Origin: Spongiimicrobium salis | GTDB lineage: Bacteria > Bacteroidota > Bacteroidia > Flavobacteriales > Flavobacteriaceae | DNA length: 64,000 bases | NCBI RefSeq assembly: GCF_043678055.1 | Contig: NZ_JBHEQA010000001.1 | Location: 992,001-1,056,000 of the forward strand | Reading direction: 5' to 3' | Shown: positions 27,667-37,116 of the stretch, in pieces | Numbering within the stretch: position 1 is the stretch's first letter | How the letters are laid out: the number at the start of each line of letters is the position of its first letter | Translations under genes and position numbers: made by a program | The notes under the pieces: generated by a model | Seen by the model: only the letters and a program-made list of their open reading frames with translations | Database searches by the model: none | Told to the model about the DNA's origin: nothing

Positions 27667-29469
27667 TTGAGAAAAAATAGCCTATTGCGTTCCATTCTTG
27701 TCATTCTTATTTTTTGTTTTATACATCCCCTATTTGGACAAAATGAATTTTTGGCCAAACAATACTTCAATGATGGGGATTTTGATAAGGCCGTAGTCTT
27801 CTATGAGAAGTTGGTTGAAAAAAATCCACGAAGGACAGATTACGCTGAAGGTTTGGTGGCCTGTTATCAGCAATTGGAACGTTATGATGATGCAGAGGCC
27901 CATCTGCTGGACAAAATTAAAAATGAAAATGCCTACCCTACCCTATACATTGAATTGGGGTACAATTATGCGCTTCAAAATCTTCCGGATAAAGCCGAGG
28001 TCTATTACAATACGGCCTTATCCAAAATAGACAAAAATCCTAATCTTGGATATGCCATAGGGTTTCGTTTTCAAAAATACGCCCTCTTGGATCAAGCCGT
28101 ACGTGCCTATTCCCGGGCTATGGAGCTAAGTCCCAGATTAAATTACAATTTTCAGTTGGCCCGTATCTACGGAGAAAAAGGAGACATTGAAAAGATGTAC
28201 CAATCTTATCTCAATCTCATTCAATCTGGTCAGGTATCCAAAGGGAACATTCTTCGAAACATTAATGACTTTATTAGTTCGGATGCGAGCAACGAGAACA
28301 ATATAAAATTGAAAAAAATATTGTTGCAGAATGCCCAAAAGAACCCCGATGTGTTGTGGAACGAATTATTGAGTTGGCTTTTTGTACAACAAAAACAATA
28401 TCGCAGCGCCTTTAATCAAGAAAAAGCCTTGTACAAAAGAACAGACCAACTTTCATTACAACGCCTGGAAAGCTTAGGGAATTTGGTTTTGGAAAACCAG
28501 GATATCGATACCGCAAAGTCTATTTTTGAGTACATTATTGAAAATGGCCAAAATCCGGTAGTGCAATTAAATGCAAGCCTAAATCTTATTGATATCGCTC
28601 TTTTGGATGAAAACAAAAACACCTATACCAAAGTTCAAAAAAGCTTCGAGCAGTTAATGGAAACTTATGGGTATCAGGGCGAGACCTTGCAGCTACAAAT
28701 TGCCTATGCCAATTTCCTTACTTTCAAAAAAAATGAGCCGGAAGCCGCGATCACTTTGCTAAAAAACAGCTTGCAACTCCCGCTGAATGCCTATGGAAAG
28801 GCGCATATAAAAATGGCCTATGGCGATATTTTAGTGTATGACAAACGCTTTAATCAGGCATTGATTTACTTTTCCCAGGTTCAAAAAGCCTTAAAAAATA
28901 ATATTATCGGGCAAAACGCACGTTTTAAAGTAGCCCAAACAAGTTTTTACAAAGGAGACTTCAACTGGGCCTTGACACAGCTTAAAGTATTAAGAGGCTC
29001 TACCTCTCAGCTTATTGCCAATGATGCCATGCAATTAAGCTTGTTGATCTCTGATAATTCCCTGGAGGATTCTACGCAAACAGCCCTAAAAAAATATGCC
29101 CGAGCCGATTTATTGGCCTATCAAAACAAAACCAGGGATGCCATAGCAGAATTGAACGGGATTTTGGAAAACCATAAAGGGGAAAAAATAGAAGACGAAG
29201 CTTTATTGAAAACCGGAGAACTTATGGAGCGCATTAAAAATTATGAGGCTGCAGAATTAAGTTATCTGAAAATCATAGAATTTTACTCCAATGGTATTTT
29301 GGCCGATGATGCGCATTTCGCCCTTGCACAGCTCTATGAAAATATACTTGGAATGCCAGAAAAAGCGAAACAACAGTACGAACGAATTATTTACGATTAT
29401 CAAGATAGCTATTATTTCCCGCAGGCAAGAAAAAATTATCGCATCCTAAGAGGCGATGCCATTAACTAA
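27667..29469 (+). CDS. exported tetratricopeptide repeat protein
   Basis: A 600-residue periplasmic or outer-membrane protein built almost wholly of TPR units (for example YFNDGDFDKAVVFYEKLVEK, YIELGYNYALQNLPDKAEVY). A signal peptide ends near LFGQ. The frame opens at TTG 27667. However, TATCTTTG at 27662-27669 looks like a minus-7 element and overlaps that codon, so the in-frame TTG at 27685 may be the true start. The C-terminal part resembles YfgM/BamD-like repeats. It is followed after 27 bp by a DUF4286 gene and rsmA, suggesting one operon. Confidence 0.85.
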   Translation: MRKNSLLRSILVILIFCFIHPLFGQNEFLAKQYFNDGDFDKAVVFYEKLVEKNPRRTDYAEGLVACYQQLERYDDAEAHLLDKIKNENAYPTLYIELGYNYALQNLPDKAEVYYNTALSKIDKNPNLGYAIGFRFQKYALLDQAVRAYSRAMELSPRLNYNFQLARIYGEKGDIEKMYQSYLNLIQSGQVSKGNILRNINDFISSDASNENNIKLKKILLQNAQKNPDVLWNELLSWLFVQQKQYRSAFNQEKALYKRTDQLSLQRLESLGNLVLENQDIDTAKSIFEYIIENGQNPVVQLNASLNLIDIALLDENKNTYTKVQKSFEQLMETYGYQGETLQLQIAYANFLTFKKNEPEAAITLLKNSLQLPLNAYGKAHIKMAYGDILVYDKRFNQALIYFSQVQKALKNNIIGQNARFKVAQTSFYKGDFNWALTQLKVLRGSTSQLIANDAMQLSLLISDNSLEDSTQTALKKYARADLLAYQNKTRDAIAELNGILENHKGEKIEDEALLKTGELMERIKNYEAAELSYLKIIEFYSNGILADDAHFALAQLYENILGMPEKAKQQYERIIYDYQDSYYFPQARKNYRILRGDAIN

Positions 29470-29496
29470 GCAAAACCATAATTAAGCCAAAAAAGC

Positions 29497-29808
29497 ATGT
29501 ACATTTATAATGTAACCACCAATATAGACAGCAGTGTTGAAGCCGAATGGATCCAGTGGATGAATAACACCCATATTCCGGATATGCTGGCTACCGGGAA
29601 GTTCCATGCCGCAAAAATGTGCAAAGTACTTGTTGAAGAAGAAATGGGAGGAACCACCTATTCCGTACAATTTACGACCCAGGACAAAGCCACCTTAGAA
29701 CGTTATTACAAGGAGAATGCGGCAAGCCTTAGAAATGATGCCTTGCGCTTATTTGGAGATAAAATGGTCTCTTTTAGGACAGAGCTTGAAGTAATTAGTG
29801 AGCACTAG
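29497..29808 (+). CDS. DUF4286 family protein
   Basis: A 103-residue cytoplasmic protein, MYIYNVTTNIDSSVEAEWIQ at the start, with the small ferredoxin-like alpha/beta pattern of DUF4286. The family has no known function. In Bacteroidota it commonly precedes rsmA, as here, with 4 bp between its stop and the chosen rsmA start. An association with ribosome maturation is inference from context only. Confidence 0.85.
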   Translation: MYIYNVTTNIDSSVEAEWIQWMNNTHIPDMLATGKFHAAKMCKVLVEEEMGGTTYSVQFTTQDKATLERYYKENAASLRNDALRLFGDKMVSFRTELEVISEH

Positions 29809-29812
29809 GGGT

Positions 29813-30679
29813 ATGGCCAAAGGAAAGAAACATTACCATACTTCCAAAAAAACTAAAAAAGAGCGGCAGGGCCATAGCCCTGTAAAAGCCAAAAAATATC
29901 TGGGGCAGCACTTCCTGAAGGATGAAACCGTGGCGCAACGCATTGCGGACACCTTATCGTTTATAGGGTATACACATGTTGTTGAAGTAGGGCCGGGAAC
30001 AGGAGTTCTTACCAAGTACTTGTTAGAAAAGGATATTGATCTTACCGCCATGGACCTGGATAGCGAATCTATTGTGTATTTACGCGAAGATTTCCCTATA
30101 GAACATATAAAGTTATTGCAACGCAAAGGCCGTTTTGAAGTGATTGAGGCTGATTTTCTAAAGTTTGATCTTAAAACACATTTTGAAAATGCCCCATTTG
30201 CCATCACTGGGAATTTTCCGTACAATATTTCCACACAAATTGTCTTTAGAATGTTGGAAATGAAAAGTCTAGTACCAGAGTTCTCTGGGATGTTCCAAAA
30301 AGAAGTTGCGGAGCGTATTTGTGCAAAAGAAGGCAGTAAAACCTATGGAATCTTATCGGTATTATCACAAGCCTTTTATGATGCTGAGTATCTTTTTACG
30401 GTGGCCCCAGAAGTTTTTAATCCCCCACCCAAAGTACAATCGGGAGTACTTCGCCTTGTTCGTAAAGAAAGCTATCATTTGGAATGTGATGAAAAACTAT
30501 TTTTCAAAGTGGTCAAAGCAACGTTTAATCAAAGGCGAAAAACATTGCGAAATAGCTTAAAGACCTTCCAGCTTTCCGATTCGCTACGCGGAACGAACAT
30601 CTTTGATAAACGGCCTGAACAAATCAGTGTTTCAGATTTTATACAACTAACCTTAAGAATTCAGGAGGATATTTTATAA
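29813..30679 (+). CDS. rsmA: 16S rRNA (adenine1518/1519-N6) dimethyltransferase
   Basis: KsgA/RsmA dimethylates two adenosines near the 3' end of 16S rRNA. SAM-binding motif VEVGPGTGVLT, catalytic NFPYNIS and the C-terminal helical domain (FNQRRKTLRNSLK) are clear. I chose ATG 29813 over the in-frame GTG at 29798, which would overlap the upstream gene. Even so, about 20 lysine- and histidine-rich residues precede the usual start (KAKKYLGQHFLKDE), a basic extension that could bind RNA. Confidence 0.96.
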   Translation: MAKGKKHYHTSKKTKKERQGHSPVKAKKYLGQHFLKDETVAQRIADTLSFIGYTHVVEVGPGTGVLTKYLLEKDIDLTAMDLDSESIVYLREDFPIEHIKLLQRKGRFEVIEADFLKFDLKTHFENAPFAITGNFPYNISTQIVFRMLEMKSLVPEFSGMFQKEVAERICAKEGSKTYGILSVLSQAFYDAEYLFTVAPEVFNPPPKVQSGVLRLVRKESYHLECDEKLFFKVVKATFNQRRKTLRNSLKTFQLSDSLRGTNIFDKRPEQISVSDFIQLTLRIQEDIL

Positions 30680-30688
30680 ATCTTTGTT

Positions 30689-30696
30689 TAGATTTG
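30689..30696 (+). promoter_or_regulatory. minus-7 element upstream of mgtE
   Basis: TAGATTTG matches TAnnTTTG, 33 bp before the mgtE start and just after the rsmA stop. Confidence 0.35.
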
Positions 30697-30729
30697 CGCT
30701 GTCGATACCGTTAATCAAACCAGCAGGCA

Positions 30730-32082
30730 ATGACCCCTTTTAAATTAGATGACGATTTCTTAGCACGTATTGAACAACTCATTGAGTTGGACAAGGGATC
30801 TTCCTTAGTTACCTTATTGGAGGAATTGCACTATGCAGATATTGCCGAGATCCTGAATGAATTAAATGAAGATGAAGCCACCTATCTCATTAAGCTTTTA
30901 GATAGCGATAAGACATCCGATGTGCTTACCGAATTGGATGATGATGTTAGGGAAGCTATTCTGAAAAACCTATCGTCCAAGGAAATTGCGGAGGAGCTCG
31001 ATGAATTGGACACAGATGATGCCGCCGATATTGTCGCAGAGCTCCCCAAAGATATTGTCCAGGAAGTTATCTCCGAAATTGAGGATAAAGAACATGCCAA
31101 GGACATTGTAGAGTTACTTCGCTATGATGAAAATTCCGCAGGGGGTCTTATGGCCAAGGAGTTAGTAAAGGTTCGTGAAAATTGGAACGTACTCACTTGT
31201 GTAAAGGAAATGCGGGCGCAGGCGGAAAACGTAACCCGAGTACATTCTATTTATGTCGTAAACGATGAAGACAAATTAATTGGACGCCTCTCCCTTAAAG
31301 ATCTCTTGACCACTTCTACCAAATCGCCGATCAAAGAGGTGTATATTCCAAAAGTAGATTCGGTTACCGTGAATGAAAAGCCGGAAGAGGTGGCCAAAAT
31401 TATGTCCAAATACGATTTGGAGGCCATTCCGGTGGTAGATGAGATAGGGCGCCTTGTGGGCAGAATTACCATTGATGATATTGTAGATGTGATTCGGGAA
31501 GAAGCTGAAAAGGACTATCAATTGGCGGCGGGTATCTCCCAAGTGGTGGAAGCGGATGATAGTATTTGGGAATTGACCCGTGCACGCTTGCCCTGGTTGA
31601 TTTTGGGATTGATCGGAGGTGTGGGTGCCGCTGGAATCATGGGGAATTTTGAAGCCATTCTTGAACATCATGCCGCTCTTTTCTATTTTACTCCTTTGAT
31701 TGCGGCCATGGCCGGAAATGTAGGCGTACAATCCAGTGCGATTATTGTACAGGGATTGGCCAATGACGACTTACGCGGCAGTATTGGGAACCGCTTGGTC
31801 AAAGAAATGCTCTTGGCCCTTTTGAACGGAATCATATTGGCAATTCTTTTGTTACTGATCACTTGGGCCTGGAGAGGTGATTTCCTGACCTCCCTGGCCA
31901 TTTCTATTTCTCTTGTTGTGGTTATTGTGGTCGCGGGCATTATAGGCACTTTTATTCCTTTGTTTTTGCATAAGCGCGGTATAGACCCTGCCATAGCCAC
32001 TGGCCCCTTTATTACCACCAGCAACGATATTTTTGGTATTCTCATTTACTTCTGGGTCGCCAAACTAATTTTGGGGATTTAA
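30730..32082 (+). CDS. mgtE: magnesium transporter MgtE
   Basis: A 450-residue channel-type magnesium transporter. The N-terminal superhelical domain is rich in acidic repeats (ELDTDDAADIVAELPKDI), followed by a pair of CBS domains (about 135-260) and five membrane helices (about 285-450) with the conserved PLIAAMAGNVGVQSS segment. Gating by cytosolic magnesium through the N and CBS domains is known for the family. It follows rsmA at 50 bp and precedes a cupin gene at 51 bp. Confidence 0.95.
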   Translation: MTPFKLDDDFLARIEQLIELDKGSSLVTLLEELHYADIAEILNELNEDEATYLIKLLDSDKTSDVLTELDDDVREAILKNLSSKEIAEELDELDTDDAADIVAELPKDIVQEVISEIEDKEHAKDIVELLRYDENSAGGLMAKELVKVRENWNVLTCVKEMRAQAENVTRVHSIYVVNDEDKLIGRLSLKDLLTTSTKSPIKEVYIPKVDSVTVNEKPEEVAKIMSKYDLEAIPVVDEIGRLVGRITIDDIVDVIREEAEKDYQLAAGISQVVEADDSIWELTRARLPWLILGLIGGVGAAGIMGNFEAILEHHAALFYFTPLIAAMAGNVGVQSSAIIVQGLANDDLRGSIGNRLVKEMLLALLNGIILAILLLLITWAWRGDFLTSLAISISLVVVIVVAGIIGTFIPLFLHKRGIDPAIATGPFITTSNDIFGILIYFWVAKLILGI

Positions 32083-32133
32083 GATTTTCTTAAGTCCAAA
32101 ACACCGTATCTTTAACGGCATAAAAAAACGCTT

Positions 32134-32499
32134 ATGACACCAATTAATATCGCAGAAAAACATTCCAAATTTTCCAAACAATGGCATCCGCACCAGATCG
32201 GTATTGTAGATGACATGCAGGTCATCATTGCCAAAATCCAAGGGGAATTTGTTTGGCATTCCCATGAAAATGAAGACGAATTGTTTCAAGTGACCAAAGG
32301 AACCCTATACATGAAATTTCGTGACCGTACCGAAGTGGTTAACGAAGGGGAAATGATCATTGTTCCTAAAGGTGTGGAACACTGCCCATCCACCAAGGAT
32401 GGGGAAGAAGTGCATATTTTACTTTTCGAAAAACTTACAACCGCCCATACCGGAGATGTACAAGCTGAAATGACGCAGACCGAATACCCAAAAATTTAA
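32134..32499 (+). CDS. cupin-domain protein
   Basis: A 121-residue single cupin. Metal-ligand-type motifs are WHSHENEDELFQVTKGTL (two His and a Glu) and PKGVEHCPS (His). It is probably a small metal-binding isomerase or storage protein; the substrate is unknown. It follows mgtE in the same orientation. Confidence 0.85.
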   Translation: MTPINIAEKHSKFSKQWHPHQIGIVDDMQVIIAKIQGEFVWHSHENEDELFQVTKGTLYMKFRDRTEVVNEGEMIIVPKGVEHCPSTKDGEEVHILLFEKLTTAHTGDVQAEMTQTEYPKI

Positions 32500-32917
32500 G
32501 GCGGGCAAACACCACATTTTCTTCCCTGTTGAGTGCCCTGAAATCCTTGACGGGGAAGCAATACTCCCATAAATCAATATTGCCTATTTTACTTTTCCCT
32601 ACAACATGGGTCATGTCCCATATGCATCTCCTTTAGCTTTTGTGATCGAGTTATCCAATGCGAATACCAAGGTGAACAATAACTTCATTCCCTAGGCCAT
32701 CTTTAGTCGTTCTCAAGTACAACATATTGGATATATACAGTCTCTTGGAGTTAAAAATCTATTTTTTGTATATCCATGATATATCCTTTCTCCCTAATAC
32801 GTTTACAATAGCTCCCATAGGCAGGGCATTTGTCAAGCCCAAATGGCCATATTCTACAAAAAAAATCCATCTGGCATATTTTTGGTATATTCTGGATGAT
32901 CCATCAAACTTGTATTC
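32500..32917. other. 418-bp regulatory spacer before the sensor kinase
   Basis: No credible gene: a 64-codon frame here has poor composition. It contains a sigma-54-like promoter at 32872-32886, and ATATACAGT at 32733-32741, a 9-mer also found inverted in the palindrome at 35227-35244. Confidence 0.5.
32872..32886 (+). promoter_or_regulatory. sigma-54-like promoter of the sensor kinase
   Basis: TGGCATATTTTTGGT fits TGGCAYR-N4-TTGC with minus-24 GG intact and a degenerate minus-12 (GT for GC). The spacing is correct, and it lies 31 bp before the start codon. Confidence 0.4.
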
Positions 32918-35011
32918 ATGAAAAATACCATCCTTAAGCTATATCTTCTATTCTGGCTTTCATTTGCCTCGTTTCTCCACGGGCAAACATCAACTTTGGA
33001 TAGCTTGCATAAATTGACCAAAGGCGGCTCAGATATTGAAAATATCGACCATTATATGGAGCTCAGCAAGTATTATACGGATATCAACACAGAAAATTTA
33101 GACAGTGCACGATACTATGGAAATAAAGCACTAAAAATTAGTGAAATCCACAAAAACAACACCTCCAACAAATGGATAGACGCCCTGCACAATATGGGTT
33201 ATGTGAACATCTATGAGGAAAATTTAGATGAGGCAAGGCGTTATATGGAAAAAGTATTGTCCGAATCGAAAAAAGTGAACTATCAGAAGGGCCTACGTAA
33301 AGGGTATCGGGGCATGGCCACAATACTATTGGATCAACAGGAGTATCTCGAAGGCCTACTTGCCTTTGAAAAGGCCTATGAGTTAACAAAGAAAAACAAA
33401 GAACCGGAAAATATAATTCTGGATCACGCCGTTGACCTGAGTACACAATATCAAATGTTGGGTTTTGAAAATGAAGCTTCCAAAATCTTGGTCGAAGCGA
33501 TTGATCTCATAGATCACCCTTCCATTTCATTGGAAAGCAAAGGCATATTTTATGAAAATATGGGTGGGGTACAATGGGAGAACAATAAGTATGAAGCAGC
33601 CGTTCAAAACTTTCAAAAAGCCATAGCTTATTATAAAAAAGATAACAATCCGGCTTATCAGCTAATTCCAATGTCCAATGTAGGGTTTCTATACAATCAG
33701 ATGGGAGAGCATCAAAAAGCCTTAGATATTTTTTTAGAAGTTTCAGAAAAGATTCATCTCATGCCCTATGCCCAAGGAGCACTTCAAGGAGGGTTGGCTT
33801 TTGCGCATAAAGAACTTAATCATCCAGACAAGGCCATATACCACTTTAAAAAATCCCTTGAATATTACAAAGAAGCTAATAATCTATACCTGCAAGGGGT
33901 TGCCATGGAGTATATTGGTATTATCCATAACGACAGAAATCGTTCACGGGAAGCCAAACCTTATTTTTCCGAGGCAGTTTCCCTATTTTTAGCTAGTATC
34001 CAAAAGAATAGTGAAAATGGGGTCAATCTTGGTGATATTAGTCAATCCTATCTAGGTTTGTATGAAATCGATTCTATTCAAGGAAACCATCAGAGTAGTA
34101 TAGCACATTACAAAAACTATATCGTGTATCGAGACAGCCTGAATGCACAACAGAATGTGAAGATTACGGAACGCTTGGAATTTGCCCAAGAACGGGCGCA
34201 AAAAGATAAGGAAATATTGGAATTGGCCAATGTCAATGATCGACAGCGATATGAAGCCAAACAGCAACAAAACCTTCAGTTAAGTTTAATCATTGGTTTG
34301 GTATTAGTTTTTTCGCTACTGGCAGTGCTCTATAACCGATTTAGATTAAAAAAGAAAGCCTTCAAAATAATCAAGGAAAAAAACCAAGAGAACACTCTAT
34401 TAATGCGTGAAATCCATCATCGGGTTAAAAACAATTTACAAATCATTCTCGGCCTACTGAGCGCTCAAACGGAAAGCCATAAGGACAATACGGCCCTCAA
34501 GGAGATTTTAGATGAAAGCAAAAACAGGATACAATCCATGGCCATTATCCATCAAAACCTCTATAAGGGCAACCAATTTGCCAAAGTACCCGTTAAACAA
34601 TATTTAACCGAACTGATCGACAATATTGAAAAAAGTTTTGAGCGGCATAAAAAGGAAATCCAATTTGATATAGAAGTTGACTCTAGTGAAATACAAATGG
34701 GGCTGGCAGTACCTTTAGGGTTAATTGTGAACGAGCTCATCACCAATTGTTATAAGTATGCCTTTGCTCACACGGATATAGGCAACCATATCCGCCTCAA
34801 CTTTAAACAAGTAGAAGGTTCCTCCCAGTTCAAACTATTGATTCGCGATAATGGAAAAGGACTACCGCCAAATTTTGATATGAAGGAGCTGTCCTCTTTT
34901 GGAATGCAATTGGTACAGGGATTGGTAGAACAGTTACACGGAAGAATAGAAGTGATTCAGGAAAAGGGAGCTGCTTTTCAAATCTATCTGGAAGAACCTA
35001 TAGCTGCATAG
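32918..35011 (+). CDS. TPR-containing HisKA_2 sensor histidine kinase
   Basis: A 697-residue kinase. A signal peptide (1-23) leads to a periplasmic array of TPR units (about 40-430), one membrane helix (about 455-474), then a HisKA_2 dimerisation domain with phospho-acceptor motif MREIHHRVKNNLQI (H500/H501). The ATPase domain follows (NELITNCYKYAF, RDNGKGLP). No receiver is fused. The nearest unpaired response regulator is the sigma-54-type activator at 40009, whose CheY-like N-terminus suits this kinase. Pairing is inferred from proximity and shared promoter type. Confidence 0.92.
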   Translation: MKNTILKLYLLFWLSFASFLHGQTSTLDSLHKLTKGGSDIENIDHYMELSKYYTDINTENLDSARYYGNKALKISEIHKNNTSNKWIDALHNMGYVNIYEENLDEARRYMEKVLSESKKVNYQKGLRKGYRGMATILLDQQEYLEGLLAFEKAYELTKKNKEPENIILDHAVDLSTQYQMLGFENEASKILVEAIDLIDHPSISLESKGIFYENMGGVQWENNKYEAAVQNFQKAIAYYKKDNNPAYQLIPMSNVGFLYNQMGEHQKALDIFLEVSEKIHLMPYAQGALQGGLAFAHKELNHPDKAIYHFKKSLEYYKEANNLYLQGVAMEYIGIIHNDRNRSREAKPYFSEAVSLFLASIQKNSENGVNLGDISQSYLGLYEIDSIQGNHQSSIAHYKNYIVYRDSLNAQQNVKITERLEFAQERAQKDKEILELANVNDRQRYEAKQQQNLQLSLIIGLVLVFSLLAVLYNRFRLKKKAFKIIKEKNQENTLLMREIHHRVKNNLQIILGLLSAQTESHKDNTALKEILDESKNRIQSMAIIHQNLYKGNQFAKVPVKQYLTELIDNIEKSFERHKKEIQFDIEVDSSEIQMGLAVPLGLIVNELITNCYKYAFAHTDIGNHIRLNFKQVEGSSQFKLLIRDNGKGLPPNFDMKELSSFGMQLVQGLVEQLHGRIEVIQEKGAAFQIYLEEPIAA

Positions 35012-35226
35012 CATGTAAAAATATCGATCGTCTCCTTGCTCTGGAACAAGCAATTTCATTAGCTAAAACAAGTTATTCCACGAATGAAATCTTATTTCAC
35101 TGTTGTCTATCCGTACTGATCAGATAAATCATACTACGGTTAAAACTGTAGAAGTGTTGTTTTTTGTATTCACACCCCTAGCTATGATTTTTTGCAAAAA
35201 CCCAATCGACTATGATATATTGTACG

Positions 35227-35244
35227 TCTACTGTATATAGTAGA
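35227..35244. promoter_or_regulatory. 18-bp inverted repeat, possible activator site
   Basis: TCTACTGTATATAGTAGA has 6-bp perfect arms around GTATAT. It lies 76 bp upstream of the sigma-54-like minus-24 element. A related half (ATATACAGT) occurs at 32733-32741 and ACTGCATAT at 37368-37376, each upstream of another sigma-54-like promoter. Confidence 0.4.
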
Positions 35245-35319
35245 TTCCTCTTACTTGCAAAAAATCGTTTTTATTTCTAAGTTACTATATATCAATAAGT
35301 TACATATTTAACATTGTTT

Positions 35320-35334
35320 TGGCATGACTTTGGC
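35320..35334 (+). promoter_or_regulatory. sigma-54-like promoter of the 35370 gene cluster
   Basis: TGGCATGACTTTGGC matches TGGCAYR-N4-TTGC with both invariant GG and GC and the correct 12-base offset. One non-invariant base differs. It is 35 bp before the ATG. Confidence 0.6.
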
Positions 35335-35369
35335 CTTTTATAGGACAATAACCTCTTTAATACTATTCT

Positions 35370-35741
35370 ATGTTAAACCTCATATTCAATTTCCGCACAA
35401 GAGCCATTGTCAATTACATGTTGGCTTTGTTCCTTTTAACATCGGCTCTTTATGATTTTTTATCGGATGTGATGATCCAATTTAATCTCTTCCTGGGCAC
35501 ATTGCTAATCGTTCTTACCAATATTACCGATTTCAAATACAGCCTATTTAAGCGCATAACAATTAGAACATATGGTCGTATTGAATTGAGTTTTGCCATA
35601 AGTCTTATTGTACTACCGGCGTTCTTTTTCTCCTATCTGGAAATCTTTGACATTGCCTTTTGCATAAGTCTTGGTGCTATTCTCATCCTATTGAATATCA
35701 TTACAGATAAAACCAAAGAATACGATTATTCATTGACCTAA
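35370..35741 (+). CDS. small four-helix membrane protein of unknown function
   Basis: A 123-residue hydrophobic protein with about four membrane helices (14-30, 36-50, 68-85, 90-108) and short polar loops. No named family is recognised. It is the first gene after a sigma-54-like promoter and is followed at 38 bp by the two related unknown genes. It may anchor or sense for that cluster. Confidence 0.65.
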   Translation: MLNLIFNFRTRAIVNYMLALFLLTSALYDFLSDVMIQFNLFLGTLLIVLTNITDFKYSLFKRITIRTYGRIELSFAISLIVLPAFFFSYLEIFDIAFCISLGAILILLNIITDKTKEYDYSLT

Positions 35742-35779
35742 ATGATGAAAAACCTATTTGAATTTTTAAATACAATCCT

Positions 35780-36175
35780 ATGAAAAAATTTATTCAATTC
35801 GCTGCTCAGTATCTCATTGCAGCAGAGGGTAGTTTTTTACCATCGCACGGAAGTAGAGGTATTGCACTTCAGTTTTCGACAAATGAACATTGTCTGCATA
35901 CAAGTCCATTTACCTTTAAAGGAGATATGCTGGTCTTCAATCATGATTTCTTCACCTTGGAATGGAGGTCTGATACGGGGGTAAGAGGAAAAATAGCATT
36001 GCACGAAAATCCACATTTTGAAATTGTACGATGGATAGAAATAATGGCTCTGGAAGCGGGTATTCAAGAAGCATATCGCTTTGACAAGTTTGGCTATTCT
36101 ACAGCATCCAATACCATGGAATTTTTGAACAACATCTTGGATGCGCCAACAACCATAAACAAATTAACCGCCTAA
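35780..36175 (+). CDS. protein of unknown family, shorter member of a local paralogue pair
   Basis: A 131-residue soluble protein with no signal peptide. Its core (AAQYLIAAEGSFLPSHGS, then HCLHTSPFTFKGDMLVF, then FFTLEWR) aligns by eye with the N-terminal half of the next gene product: AAQYL, SFL, a C-L-T/Q-P block, and LEW/LQW. It ends after the region equivalent to residue 120 of the neighbour and lacks the latter's C-terminal domain. I recognise no catalytic motif. It is likely cotranscribed with its neighbours from the promoter at 35320. Confidence 0.65.
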   Translation: MKKFIQFAAQYLIAAEGSFLPSHGSRGIALQFSTNEHCLHTSPFTFKGDMLVFNHDFFTLEWRSDTGVRGKIALHENPHFEIVRWIEIMALEAGIQEAYRFDKFGYSTASNTMEFLNNILDAPTTINKLTA

Positions 36176-36231
36176 ATCATGTACCAAAGTCTCCAATTAG
36201 ATACTTTGTAGGGCTCCTAAAAAACAACACT

Positions 36232-37029
36232 ATGAAAAAAGATGAAATTAATATGGATGCCATGCTATATTTAGCTGCGCAGTATTTGGCCCAGGCTGGG
36301 AATAGTTTTTTGGAACCTCGACCAGATGGAAGTCAAGCAACCATTACTTTTTGCAAGCAAAACAATTGTTTACAAACCCAGCCTCTTACTGCTGCAGGAG
36401 ATCGATTTTGTTTAAATTATGATTTTTCCCTACAATGGAAAAAAGAACATATAAAAAACAAGCCATTCTTCCTCCATGGCAAAACCCATAAAGAAGTTTT
36501 ACAATGGATTAAAAATAGTGCGGAACAACTCCGTTTAGGCAAACCATATCAATACCTTCAAAACAAGGAATTCCCTTATGGCCCTATGACAAACGATTTC
36601 CAATTTTTACTTTTAGATAAGGCACGATTAGCTATGCTTGCCCAATATAGAAAGGCGGTCCGGGAAATATTGGACGAAATTATGGAGAAGTACCAAATCA
36701 ATATGGAAGTAGCCATATGGCCACAAGATTTCAATACTTCCGCCTTTGCATTACTGAATTCCAAAACGGACATCACCCTTAGTTTTGGAATGACAACCCC
36801 CAAACCTCATATAAAAAATAGTAGTCATCATCTATTTATGACCGCGTGGCACGGCTTGGAAAACGTATCTACCCACAATTTTCCTGCCTTAAGCGTTGGA
36901 AAATGGTCCTCTGAAGAAAATAAAGGTGCCGTGGTATCCTTACAAGAGGTCAACAAACAGGAAATGATCAATTTCTTTGAGGAGACCATTTATATCTATA
37001 AAAACCAATTTTATCTAGATGTAGGCTAA
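36232..37029 (+). CDS. protein of unknown family, longer member of a local paralogue pair
   Basis: A 265-residue soluble protein. The first 125 residues repeat the domain of the preceding protein (AAQYLAQAGNSFLEPRPDG, NNCLQTQPLTAAGDRFCLNY). An additional C-terminal domain begins at about 130, with a helical segment (LAMLAQYRKAVREILDEIM) and a beta-rich part. It has no signal peptide, membrane helix or recognisable active site. It is closed by a terminator at 37084-37116, so 35370, 35780 and this gene form a three-gene unit. Confidence 0.7.
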   Translation: MKKDEINMDAMLYLAAQYLAQAGNSFLEPRPDGSQATITFCKQNNCLQTQPLTAAGDRFCLNYDFSLQWKKEHIKNKPFFLHGKTHKEVLQWIKNSAEQLRLGKPYQYLQNKEFPYGPMTNDFQFLLLDKARLAMLAQYRKAVREILDEIMEKYQINMEVAIWPQDFNTSAFALLNSKTDITLSFGMTTPKPHIKNSSHHLFMTAWHGLENVSTHNFPALSVGKWSSEENKGAVVSLQEVNKQEMINFFEETIYIYKNQFYLDVG

Positions 37030-37083
37030 AACGAGATAGTAGAAAGATTTGTTTAATTAAGTTTGAGTTAGATTGATTCGGAA

Positions 37084-37116
37084 ACAGGGGAATCGCTTCG
37101 GTGGTTCTCCTGTTTT
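37084..37116 (+). terminator. terminator after the paralogue pair
   Basis: ACAGGGGAATC pairs with GGTTCTCCTGT (11 bp with two G-U pairs) and is followed by TTT, about 55 bp after the stop at 37029. Confidence 0.75.

Larger units (their letters stand above)
35012..35369. other. 358-bp regulatory region before the unknown cluster
   Basis: No gene is seen. It contains an 18-bp inverted repeat (35227-35244) and a sigma-54-like promoter (35320-35334), in the relative positions expected of an upstream activator site and promoter. Confidence 0.55.

Noticed and set aside
32727..32921. 64-codon frame before the sensor kinase
   Set aside because: It is hydrophobic and aromatic-rich without family features, and overlaps the kinase start and its promoter-like element.
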